From NCBI RefSeq assembly GCF_011386835.1, contig NC_088795.1, positions 16,597,441 to 16,661,440 on the forward strand: 64,000 bases of DNA, given 5' to 3'. Shown here in pieces: positions 44,357 to 53,500 of the stretch (the stretch's first letter is position 1; each line of letters begins with the position of its first letter). A program made the translations under genes and the position numbers. The stretch comes from Chrysemys picta bellii (lineage: Eukaryota > Chordata > Testudines > Emydidae). Under the pieces are notes generated by a model. That model made no database searches. It was not told where the DNA came from and saw only the letters and a program-made list of their open reading frames with translations.

Positions 44357-45338
44357 AAAGTCAAAATACCATCTATTGCAGTTGAACTCTCATGGAAAAC
44401 TGTGCTGTCCTGCAAAACCTGCTGGAACCAGACCCCTGGAAGAAGGTTCACACTGAGAAGACGTAGTCCATACAATATAATGCTCAGAGGCTGAACCATA
44501 TTTCATGGCAGATTTGGGAGAGGGACTGAAGCTTCGTAGAGTGGCCAGCCATGCTGCCTCCCCTGTCCAGTCCCATGAATGGGACCTTCGATGGAATTGG
44601 ATGGAGCGGAGGTCACTGATGTTTAAGTTCAAGCCTTCCTTGACTCTGCTCTGGTTGAGCAGGGAAGGAGGCCCCCAGAAGAGGCCATAAGTCTGCGACT
44701 GAAGAATAGGAAGTGGAGAAGCACACAGCTGAGTAGTGCAGATGGACGGGGCTGTCAGAAGGTCATGGGGTCTACAAGGGGGATGGAAAAAAGACTATCT
44801 AGGTGAGGCTGCTGAGCTGGTGGGAGAGGGTCAAAGAACCAGCGAATCCAGATGCTGTTTTGCCTTTCATAAAGCACTTGCAGTTATGTGCCAGGGAATG
44901 CTACAGCAAAGCAAATCCACTTAGTTAGCCTTAGTGATAGGTTATTTATTTCACGTTTACCAAATTGCCCTGTATGGGATCATGTGCAGTAGCACTAATG
45001 TAATACAATTGTTTTCATCATATTCATCATCATAAACTATTCAGGAACACCCTCCTTGTTAGAGTCAGCAAGAGGCTGATTTCTCTGAATTACTTTTATC
45101 AGAGCTTGGCTTATGTTATTGTGTAATGTCATTTATGTGTGTCACGTCTTCCCCATGCAGGCCCAGGTTCACTCATTACACAACCTCCCTTTGACCTCAC
45201 TTAGGTGTTACGGACTTCAGTGGGAGCTCCTGGTGCTCAACACCTCTACAGAGTAGGCCACTCCTTTAGTGCCCTAAAGATGGATGTAGGCCTCCAACTT
45301 TGGAGAACATCCAAACTGGAGAACTGTGGGCATACTCG
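44357..45338. other. Non-coding DNA
   Basis: No gene or repeat family was recognised. Confidence 0.4.
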
Positions 45339-45407
45339 GTGAAATTCTGGCTCCCCTGAAGCCAATGGTAAAACTCCCATTGACTTCAATAGAGCCAGGA
45401 TTTCACC
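45339..45407. mobile_element. Palindromic MITE (GGTGAAATTCTGGC family)
   Basis: GGTGAAATTCTGGCTCCCCT is mirrored by GAGCCAGGATTTCACC, around CCAATGGTAAAACTCCCATTG (arms CCAATGG and CCCATTG). Confidence 0.7.
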
Positions 45408-46818
45408 ATCAGACACAGACCAAGCATGGGAAATTCTAGCCCAACCTCTCTGGATGCCCCGGTGGTTGAAAGCACTAGTTTCTACTGGCCAAGAAGGATT
45501 TTTCACCAATTGCTGCTTTAATAAATGAGTAACCTCACTTCAAAGACGCTCCTTCAATTACATAGTTTCTTCATAACATCCCAGCATCCAACAGAGTGTG
45601 GATGGTGTGACTGGGAGACTGGTATTATGGGAGTTCTATAGACGGGATTAATTATCTACATATAGACAGCTATACGTAGCTAGTTAATATAAGAAGCATC
45701 ATCTGTTGTCCTGTTAGAATAAAGTATCTTTGCTCATAAGTCAGTCATTTCAAGAAAGTTGCTATCCCCTGCAAAGGGCTTCTTGAGTGTCTCCTAACAA
45801 CTAGCTACACCATCTGTGACACAGGACAGGTGAGCAAAATTTAAATCCAACTCAACACAAACATTTTGTGAAATAATGTTGTACTTATTTGTTAGATAGA
45901 AGCCATCATGATTTTAAAATCTGTAAGCCACGGTGCAATTCTGTTCTTCACTCCCCCGCCCCCCCAGTCCAAAAGAATACGAAAAACATTTTGGCACCTA
46001 CGAGTCCTTCAGCACAGAAGGGGCAGGAGACGCTGTCTGCCAAATACATGGACCTTCAGGAACCGACCGCCAAAACCCACAGATCACTGGTCATGCATGT
46101 ATTGCAGCTGCCCTCCATGTGCCTCCGGCCAGCCTCAGCTCCCTCAGAACTAGCAGCTTGGCAAGCTCAAGTATCAGGCTCCCATTCGCTCCCAGGGCTT
46201 CCTCTTGCAAGGGAACTAGAAACTGAGGAAGAATAATTAATGCTACAGGTTTGACTTACTTAGCATTCAGGGGTGTTACTATGGCAGCAGACAATGTAAA
46301 GTGCCTAGCACTGCCTCAGCATGCTCCCAGAATGCACGTATTTTACAATGGATGTTAGCATGGAGATAGTGAGAGGAATAACATGCCACATACCATAGCT
46401 GCCTGTCTCATAGGTGTATACTTCCTTCGCCCTAGTTCTGTGAGGTCAATGCATGTTATTCTGCTCCACACCGTGCAGCTGAAGAGAGGCTCATTGAAAC
46501 CCCAGTTCATTGATAATCACACACTCCTGGGTACATGATGATATTAGTGGTGTCATTTGGCCCAACATGATTCTCTGAGCTCTTTTCAGCCCTCTTGTGA
46601 CATTTCAGACTCAGTGAATTGTTATAAAAGTAGCACTCTGTGCATTTACAGATAGATCAGTCAGTAGGTCCCGTGCACAGCCAGCCAGACCTCAGCCTTT
46701 ACAGGGAGGTAGACAGATCAGTATGGAGTAGGTCAAATCTTCTAAACACAGATATTACTCTAGGTTTACCTGTGACCCAATCTTGCATTCTTTATACACC
46801 ACAAGCCCCCACTTTAGC
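45408..46818. other. Non-coding DNA
   Basis: No gene was recognised. The three overlapping plus-strand frames at 45889-46236 share one C-rich stretch and have no family similarity I can see. Confidence 0.4.
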
Positions 46819-46908
46819 CCCTGATTCAGCACAGTTCAGGTGCCTAACTTTCCATTGATGCCAATGGGATTTGTTAGGCACATATTTAAATACCTCACAG
46901 AATCAGGG
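46819..46908. mobile_element. Palindromic MITE (CCCTGATTC family)
   Basis: CCCTGATTCAGCACAG and CACAGAATCAGGG are inverted ends, with GGTGCCTAACTTTCCATTG and CAATGGGATTTGTTAGGCAC arms. Confidence 0.75.
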
Positions 46909-48423
46909 TCTAGCAGTCAATGAACCTGGCAACCTCAGAGACTGCCTCTTTCAGCCTCTTTAAAGAACATAAAAGCCCTCCCATCACTACCACAGGAGCA
47001 ATCCCCAAGTGCCCAGTAAATTACTGCCAGGGATTGGCTCAGAAATAGGGCATCAGGCCCTTCACCTTGTAATTCTCTGACAGGATCAGTTTGAGCCACA
47101 ATCTTACCATCTATAGAGTACAATGTAAGATCTTTCATTGCACAAATCTTCTTTCAGTAACAAGGATTGCAAAATAATAGGTAGCGTTGTTGTTGTGAAG
47201 GATAATGTCCATCAACCCTAGGTTCTTATGTGGTCCCCATCACCATGGCATCTGACCAGGAGTACCACCTTACTGAACAGAGTAGCACAAACAGTGAAGG
47301 GATGGTGGTACTGCACTTTTTGGATGAATTTATGCATGTGGCCCTTAGAGACCACACCCATGAATCCCTTGGAAGTCCCTAGAATACACGGACATACTAG
47401 GTCACTGTTCAATCCCTAGAAAGGGTATACGGTATAGTAAAATAACTCCTTCTCTGTTATGCGTCTTCTTTCCACCCCTTCTGTTGTGTCTTTTACCTTC
47501 TTTGTGGCTTTTATACATTTCTGTGTTTTATTTTATAACGTTTTATGTATCATAGTTAGAGTAACAGCAACCTACAGAGTGATTTTATTCTAGTAACTTC
47601 AAACCAACAAGAATTTCTCCCCAAACTGTCATGTTGCTAAGGCAAATACAATTCCCCTAGCTAACTTCAGTGGTTTTATCCTCCTGATGTCTCTTGTTTT
47701 ATACTAAGACTGTAAGGTTTTGGGGGGTGGGGACTGTCTCTGTGTTATGTTTGTACTGCACCTAGCACAATGAGACTGAGGACTCTACGGCCCTACTGCA
47801 ATCCAAATAAGTAATAATTCATCTCTACAAAAACCCAACCTTAGCCAGGTTTAAGCAAACCATTTAATAACCATTCTCATTCCCAATTATGAGTTGTGAA
47901 GTAAAGTTTATTCTTAGCCCTTTGAAAAGTGGGTCCTGATCATATTTATTTTGATTTCTTGAACAACTCTGCCCCTTACCATGCAGGACTTCTACAATCC
48001 TGACACTTCATTCCGACTGCTAGGGTTCAATATTTGCCTGAAATTGCATACGTAGGCGAGGTCCTCCACTTGGAGGCCTGTTTTAAAAAAAAAAGAAAAG
48101 ATCAAACCTTCACTGCTCGCCCATTGAGGCGTATCACTTTAAAACCTACATTGACAATTAAACGATGGCTTTTCCAAATGATCTAATTTTATAGGGAACC
48201 TTTGTAAACACCTTTAGAAAGTTATTTGGCAGCCAACTGAGGCCTTTCAAAGGGGGGATCTTTATTTATTTGTTTAGGGGGATCTCTTTCTTACAAGGAT
48301 GCCTGTTTAGCTCTCCACACTCGGCATAGTTCACACATTGCCACAGGCACTGTGGTGCTCTCTCTGTCTCATGGAACCCTTGTGGAGAACGGAGTGTTCA
48401 ATCCATGGGGGAGGGGAAAGATA
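46909..48423. other. Non-coding DNA with an L2-like end
   Basis: At 47700-47818 a forward L2-like 3' end reads GACTGTAAGGTTTTGGGGGG, GTACTGCACCTAGCACAATG, CCCTACTGCAATCCAAATAA. Nothing else was recognised. Confidence 0.5.
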
Positions 48424-48905
48424 GGCCTGATCCAAAGCCCACTGAAGTCAATGTAAAGACTCCCATCGACAGGGTTGGCTCCAGGCACGAGCCGACCAAG
48501 CACGTGCTTGGGGACGCTCCTTATAAGGGGCGGCCAATCTTCAGGTGACGGGGCAGCGCTCATTTTTTTGTTTGTTTGTTTGTTTGGGCGGGGCAGGATG
48601 GCACTCAGGGGGGGTTGTTTCGGCAGGGCAGGGCGGCGCTGGGGGGGCGGTTGTTTTGGCGGGGCAGGGCGGCGCGGTGCTGGGGGGGGTTGTTACGGTG
48701 GAGCAGGGCGGTGCTTGGGGGTGGGAGGAAGGTTGTTTCGGTGGGGCAGGGCGGCGCTCGGGGAGGGAGGTAGTTTCGGCGGGGCAGAGCGGCGCGGTGC
48801 TGGGAGGGGGGTTGTTACGGCGGAGCGGTGCTTTTTTTTGGGCTTGGGGCAGCAAAAATGTTAGAGCCGGCCCTGCCCATTGATATCAATGGGCTTTGGA
48901 GCAAG
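48424..48905. mobile_element. Palindromic MITE split by a hAT element
   Basis: The left half (48424-48469) runs GGCCTGATCCAAAGCCCACT and GAAGTCAATGTAAAGACTCC. The right half (48876-48905) is CCCATTGATATCAATGGGCT, TTGGAGCAAGCC. Joined across the hAT at 48470-48875 they form the usual hairpin. Confidence 0.75.
48470..48875 (+). mobile_element. Non-autonomous hAT with GC-rich tandem core
   Basis: The 406-bp element starts CAGGGTTGGCTCCAGGCACG and ends TAGAGCCGGCCCTG, inverted copies with few mismatches. The flanking 8-mers are CCCATCGA (48462-48469) and CCCATTGA (48876-48883), 7 of 8 identical. At 48590-48830 a unit of about 50 bp containing GGCGGGGCAGGGCGGCGC is repeated five times, which creates long spurious frames on both strands. 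Confidence 0.88.
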
Positions 48906-49014
48906 CCACAAACCAACAAAACAGAAAGATAGCGGCCACATCCACTCCCATCCCATCTCACGGTCAAGGGTTTTCTTACAGACGCTGCCGAGTTAGAGAG
49001 ATATTCTGCTGCTA

Positions 49015-49134
49015 GGGTGACCAGACAGCAAGTGTGAAAAATTGGAACAGAGGGTGAGGGGTAATAGGAGCCTATGTAAGAAAAAGCCCCAAATATCAGG
49101 ACTGTCCCTATAGAATTGGGACATCTGGTCACCC
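49015..49134. mobile_element. 120-bp TA-flanked MITE (GGGTGACCAGA termini)
   Basis: GGGTGACCAGACAGCAAGTG and GACATCTGGTCACCC are inverted ends; TA lies at 49013-49014 and 49135-49136. The interior (AAAGCCCCAAATATCAGGAC, TGTCCC) matches a very common turtle MITE. Confidence 0.85.
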
Positions 49135-49182
49135 TAATTGCTGCCCATATTGTAGCATTCTACAGTATGCTGTCCCCCCTCT

Positions 49183-49330
49183 GCCATGGTGAGTCAGACC
49201 AATGGTCGATGTAGCCTAGTATCTGTCTCAGACGGTGCCCATTGCCAGATGCCTCTGACAGTTGGAGGTGTAGGACACCCAGCGAGTAGGGTTGCATCCC
49301 TGACCATCTTGGCTAATAGCTCCCTTCCAT
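49183..49330 (-). repeat. CR1 3' region fragment, reverse
   Basis: GGTGAGTCAGACCAATGGTC, GATGTAGCCTAGTATCTGTC and GCCCATTGCCAGATGCC are the reverse of the GGACCTTTGGTCTGACCCAG block seen in the forward CR1 at 31550. Confidence 0.65.
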
Positions 49331-49796
49331 TAAATGCTTGTATCCTCATTCACACACATTTGCATAGCGTTTTCTAGTTGAACTCCATCTATGGCATAGG
49401 ATCTCTTTTTAAACTGCAGTTTGCTGTATAATCATTAGTCAAAGTTTTCATCTGTTGTGCAGTGTCTGAGCCAATGTACATCTGTACATGAGTTAAGTTG
49501 TGCTCACGGAGTAATCATTGTGTCGTCTCATCACTAGTAGTATAATATCCTTTATAATTCTATTATGAATCACACCATTTACAAGATGGCCATAATTAGT
49601 TTTGAGTCGAGGGTAGGCAGGCGTGTTATAAATTTCACCAACTATTTCATTTGCTTCTTGCGGAGAGAATCAAAAACATGTTGCTGGAATGCAAGTCTTC
49701 TTTGGAGTACAATAATCCTCCCACATTTTATCTCAACATCCATTGTGTGGTGTACTTCCTGGACAATGCAGGGAATGTAGAACACTGCATCTTTTC
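49331..49796. other. Unique non-coding DNA
   Basis: Nothing recognised. Confidence 0.4.
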
Positions 49797-50121
49797 CAGT
49801 ACTGCCAACCCAAAGCATTTAAAAAAAAATCATCAATCCAGCATGCCAAAAATCATGAAATTAACCTCCCCCCCCCACTCCTCATTTTTAAGCCAAAAAA
49901 ATTGGGTGGGTTATTTTATTTTATTTTATTTTGCGCTTGTGGTTTTGAGTCTTTAGGGTGCACTTAGATCATGTTTTTATACTTTTCTCTGCAATCATGG
50001 GATTTCACTTTTTAAAAAAGTGAGACTCTCCCATAATCACATGCTTCCAGGAACTGGGGCTTTAAGGAAACCACCACAAATCAGGGGACCTGCAATAAAA
50101 TCATGAGAGTTGACAACACTG
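49797..50121 (-). mobile_element. Non-autonomous hAT-like, CAGTGTTGTCAAC family
   Basis: The ends CAGTACTGCCAACCC and GAGTTGACAACACTG are inverted. The interior has ACTTTTTAAAAAAGTGAGAC and CATAATCACATGCTTCCAGG, the mirror of the copy at 44072. No clean 8-bp duplication was seen. Confidence 0.65.
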
Positions 50122-50144
50122 TTTCTCCGATTTCTCTGTTTTGT

Positions 50145-50231
50145 GTTATATATATATATATATACATACACATATATATACACATACACATATATATATA
50201 TGAGTATGCTAGCTACAACAGTTATATAAAA

Positions 50232-50279
<48 letters not shown>

Positions 50280-50530
50280 CACACACACACCTCTACCCCG
50301 ATATAACACTGTCCTTGGGAGCCAAAAAATCTTACTGCGTTATAGGTGAAACCGCGTTATATTGAACTTGCTTTGATCCGCCGGAGCGCGCAGCCCCGCC
50401 CCCCCGGAGCACTGTTTTACCGCGTTATATCCGAATTCGGGTCGCGTTATATGGGGTTAGAGGTGTGTAATATATATATATATATATACACACACACATT
50501 TTATATAACTGTTGTAGCTAGCATACTCAT
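50145..50530. repeat. TA/CA microsatellites and inverted repeat around a MITE
   Basis: The left arm (50200-50262) begins ATGAGTATGCTAGCTACAAC and the right arm ends GTTGTAGCTAGCATACTCAT at 50530. They are exact reverse complements through the TTATATAAAATGTGTG segment and into (GT)n(TA)n tracts. The MITE at 50288-50465 sits between them. Confidence 0.92.
50288..50465. mobile_element. TA/CA-flanked MITE, CACCTCTACCCC family
   Basis: CACCTCTACCCCGATATAAC and its inverted partner GCGTTATATGGGGTTAGAGGTG (terminal TTAGAGGTG) bound 178 bp, with an interior like that of the copy at 28461. It lies inside the TG/TA microsatellite, so the flanking TA target duplication cannot be verified. Confidence 0.85.
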
Positions 50531-50793
50531 TCATTCCCTTGTAAAGCTTTAGGGCATAATATTCAGACATGCTTTGCATCCACAGCTTCAGAAGAAGTTA
50601 ATGGGAGAACTGGGACCAAGCACTTATGCAATAAGGGATTGATTCTCTCCCCCCCCCCCCCCAGAACTGGGTGCAACGTTTCCATCCTCTACCAAAAATC
50701 AATACAGTAACCAAGTCCCGAGGTTCTTACCAGTCCTGGACATCCGCAGGAACTTTGCCCAAAGAATGCAAGGATCAGACCCTGGCCTGGTTT

Positions 50794-51070
50794 ACACACA
50801 AAATTGCACTAGTTTAACTAAAGTTAGGTTTCCTGATCTGTTTAGTTAACTAGTGCAAACTCCTGTGTGGACACTCATTTCAATTCAAAACCTGGCTCAT
50901 GCTGATTTAGCTTAAATTGATTCCTTTATGATTTAAGGTCGATTGACAGAAGCCAGAGTTAGATTAATTTAAGTGTGTCCACACAAGAGATTGCACCAGT
51001 TTATCTAAAACTCAATTTTAAAACAGATTTTAAATATAAACCATTGCAACCTTTCTGTGAAGACAAACCC
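50794..51070. mobile_element. Probable MITE, GGCCTGGTTTACAC ends
   Basis: The left end GGCCTGGTTTACACACAAAA and right end CTGTGAAGACAAACCC are imperfectly inverted. Internal GTGTGGACACTC and GTGTCCACACAAG suggest two related sub-units. No clear target duplication. Confidence 0.45.
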
Positions 51071-51824
51071 TTACTAAGAGCACAACTAATGGTGAAATTC
51101 TGCCTTCAACCATTTCAGGCCCTTTTTCTGTTCTTATTTCTCTAATACGGAGTACAGATTTATCACACGCTCCAAGATGGTGATTGAATGCATCTATGCT
51201 TAAAGACCCAATCATGTAAGCAGATATTAAAAATGATATTTTTTTTAGAGGAATACAAGCTCTACATCCATTTCTACAGCTATCAGGAAAGCTTTCAAAG
51301 CATACAGCAGTTTGTTGGCTTTAAAAAATAAAAAAATCCAAGTCTACTTACATAAAGAAATTGGATAGAGAAAATCTTCATAAAATTGGGAGATAGATTA
51401 AAGATTTGCAGGTTACTTACATAGATTCCCCAACTGAAAATATATTGTTAGAAATAGCTAAGGCACAAATCTTGAATACTCCACTCACCAAACAGAGATA
51501 GAATGTTATTTTCCATGTGTGTCAACAAGGTGAAGAAGCAGGAAAGCGATTGTCCACCCAGTAAGAAACAAGGATAGAGCGGAATCCCATTACGATAACC
51601 TTTTTCATGGTAGATAGAACCTGACACTACAAATAGCCCCACTGAAATAAATGAACTACTTGTGCAGTAAGGGTACTACCCAACATGAATACAGATATCA
51701 CAACCTAGGCCATAATTTACAGTCAAGTATCTTGCTTGCTACTGTAGGATTTGAGCACCTCATTCTGCCAGTTAATGTATTTCGCCTCACAATAGCCCCC
51801 AGGGGGTAGGGAATCGTACGGTTA
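51071..51824. other. Unique non-coding DNA
   Basis: Nothing recognised. Confidence 0.4.
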
Positions 51825-51955
51825 CCCCAATTTCACAGATGGGGAACTGAGGCAGAGAGACTTGTCCAAGGTCACATAATAAATCAGAGGCAGAACAGGA
51901 AATTGAACTTGGGCACCCACTGCATCATCAGTTACTTTCATTACAGAACCTCCAC
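51825..51955 (-). repeat. MIR-type SINE
   Basis: CCCAATTTCACAGATGGGGA, ACTGAGGCAGAGAGACTTGT, CCAAGGTCACATAATAAATC and CAGAACAGGAAATTGAACTT follow the reverse MIR order. Confidence 0.75.
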
Positions 51956-52013
51956 GTATTAGCAAAGACATTTTTAATTATAATTATTTACTGTTTTCAA
52001 ATAGTATCTAGAG

Positions 52014-52337
52014 CAGTGGTGGGCAATCTGTGGCCCGTCAGGGTAATCCGCTGGTGGGCCGCGAGGCAGTTTGTTTACATTGACCATCCGCAGGCACAGC
52101 CATCCGCAACTCCCACTGGCCATGGTTCGCCATTTCTGGCCAATGGGAGCTGTGGGAAACTGCGTGGGCCATAGGGAAGTGGTGGCTGCCGCTTCCCACA
52201 GCTCCCATTGGCCAGGAATGGCGAACCATGGCCACTAGGATCTGTGGGAAGCCATGCCTGCGGACAGGCAATGTAAACAAAATGTCTCACAGCCTGCCAG
52301 CGGATTACCCTGATGGGCCGCAGGTTATCCACCATTG
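52014..52337. mobile_element. Palindromic non-autonomous hAT with 8-bp TSD
   Basis: The 324-bp element starts CAGTGGTGGGCAATCTGTGG and ends GCAGGTTATCCACCATTG. Flanking 8-mers ATCTAGAG (52006-52013) and ACCTAGAG (52338-52345) match at 7 of 8. The two halves are near-complete inverted repeats (AATCCGCTGGTGGGCCGCGA and CAGCCTGCCAGCGGATTACC), so the RNA or single strand would fold into one long hairpin. Confidence 0.9.
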
Positions 52338-52479
52338 ACCTAGAGCCTCCAACCAAGATCAGGGGCCCATTGTGAGAGACGCTATACAACACATAGTGAG
52401 AGAGACATCATACGCTCATCTGTGCAAGGACTAATAGATGTAACAAAGGGTGGGAGAAAGGAAAAAATACTATCCCCAT

Positions 52480-52575
52480 TTTACAGATGGGGAACCGAGG
52501 CCAGAGAGGGTAAGTGACTTGCCCAAGAACACACAGAAAGTCTGTGGCGGAGTCAATTTGCGGCACAGGCATTTA
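52480..52575 (-). repeat. MIR-type SINE, partial
   Basis: CCCCATTTTACAGATGGGGA, ACCGAGGCCAGAGAGGGTAA, GTGACTTGCCCAAGAACACA and CAGAAAGTCTGTGGCGGAGT give the reverse MIR core. Confidence 0.8.
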
Positions 52576-53354
52576 AATGTGGCCTCTTACTTTTGCCTGG
52601 ATCATTTTTGTTGGGCAGATGCAGCATCATATCCAGCCTGAAGAATGAGCTCAGCTCTCGTCTTTCACTTTTAATTCACTGTCAGTTTTCAAAGGGCAGC
52701 TCTCGTTACATAAACATTTGGAAGTCAGAAAGCTTAAAGGTCAGCGTGTAGTCCAGACCAAAGACAACATGCAACCAGCTGCCAAGGCATCCCATGTGCA
52801 GATTTCCCCCCATACCAACACATGCCCTGTCCACCCCACTTCTAGAGCAGAGGAGGCCTGGTGGTTCTGTATTTTTATAAGAGTCAGACTGTAGTTTTTG
52901 GTTTCATGCATCAAGAAAGCTCCACTGAATATACCCTCCCAAACAGCCATCTGTGCACACGCACACATGGATAAGACACGAGTTAGAACACTCAAGCTAT
53001 GCAATTGTGGCAGTCTCTATTACATCAGTCTTTTCCCCATTGTATTTAGTTATTCAGTCATTGTTGGCTGATGCAATTGTTAAAGTCATTGTTTCACATT
53101 TTCCATGCTTTGTTTGGCTGGTTTTTGCAGGGGGAGGAGGACAAGTTGGCAGTATAGAAACATCCCCATCCAACAGACGGTCACGTCTCAGAGGGTCAGA
53201 GTTGGAAAGGGAGCAAGAGCATCAGGAAGCAAGTTTCTGCTTTTTAATTTGATATTAACTGCAAAATCCTGCCTTATGCATTTGAGCTTTGCAAAGAGGT
53301 TGCGGGGAGGGGAAGAGGGTGCCACCCTCACACTGGGTCATTGAGTCTTTCTGC
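52576..53354. other. Unique non-coding DNA
   Basis: Nothing recognised. Confidence 0.4.
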
Positions 53355-53500
53355 TAATGGAGGTTTTTAAGGCCCGGCTTGACAAAGCCCTGGCTGGGAT
53401 GATTTAGCTGGGAATTGGTCCTGCTTTGAGCAGGGGGTTGGACTAGATGACCTCTTGAGGTCCCTTCCAACCCTGATATTCTATGATTCTATGATTCTAA
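53355..53500 (+). repeat. CR1 LINE 3' end with ATTCTATG tail
   Basis: GCTAATGGAGGTTTTTAAGG, CTTGACAAAGCCCTGGCTGG, GGGTTGGACTAGATGACCTC and CCCTTCCAACCCTGATATTC end in tandem ATTCTATG at 53479-53497, the diagnostic CR1 3' terminus. Confidence 0.95.

Noticed and set aside
45889..46236. Three overlapping plus-strand ORFs of 81-115 codons
   Set aside because: All three frames are open over the same C-rich stretch, which indicates composition; no motif, splice context or family seen.
48475..48883. Gly-rich ORFs on the plus strand and Pro-rich ORF on the minus strand, up to 129 codons
   Set aside because: They translate the GC-rich tandem units inside a non-autonomous hAT.
50103..50306. ORFs on both strands rich in Ile-Tyr and Thr-His repeats
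   Set aside because: They translate the (TA)n and (CA)n microsatellites and have no coding character.
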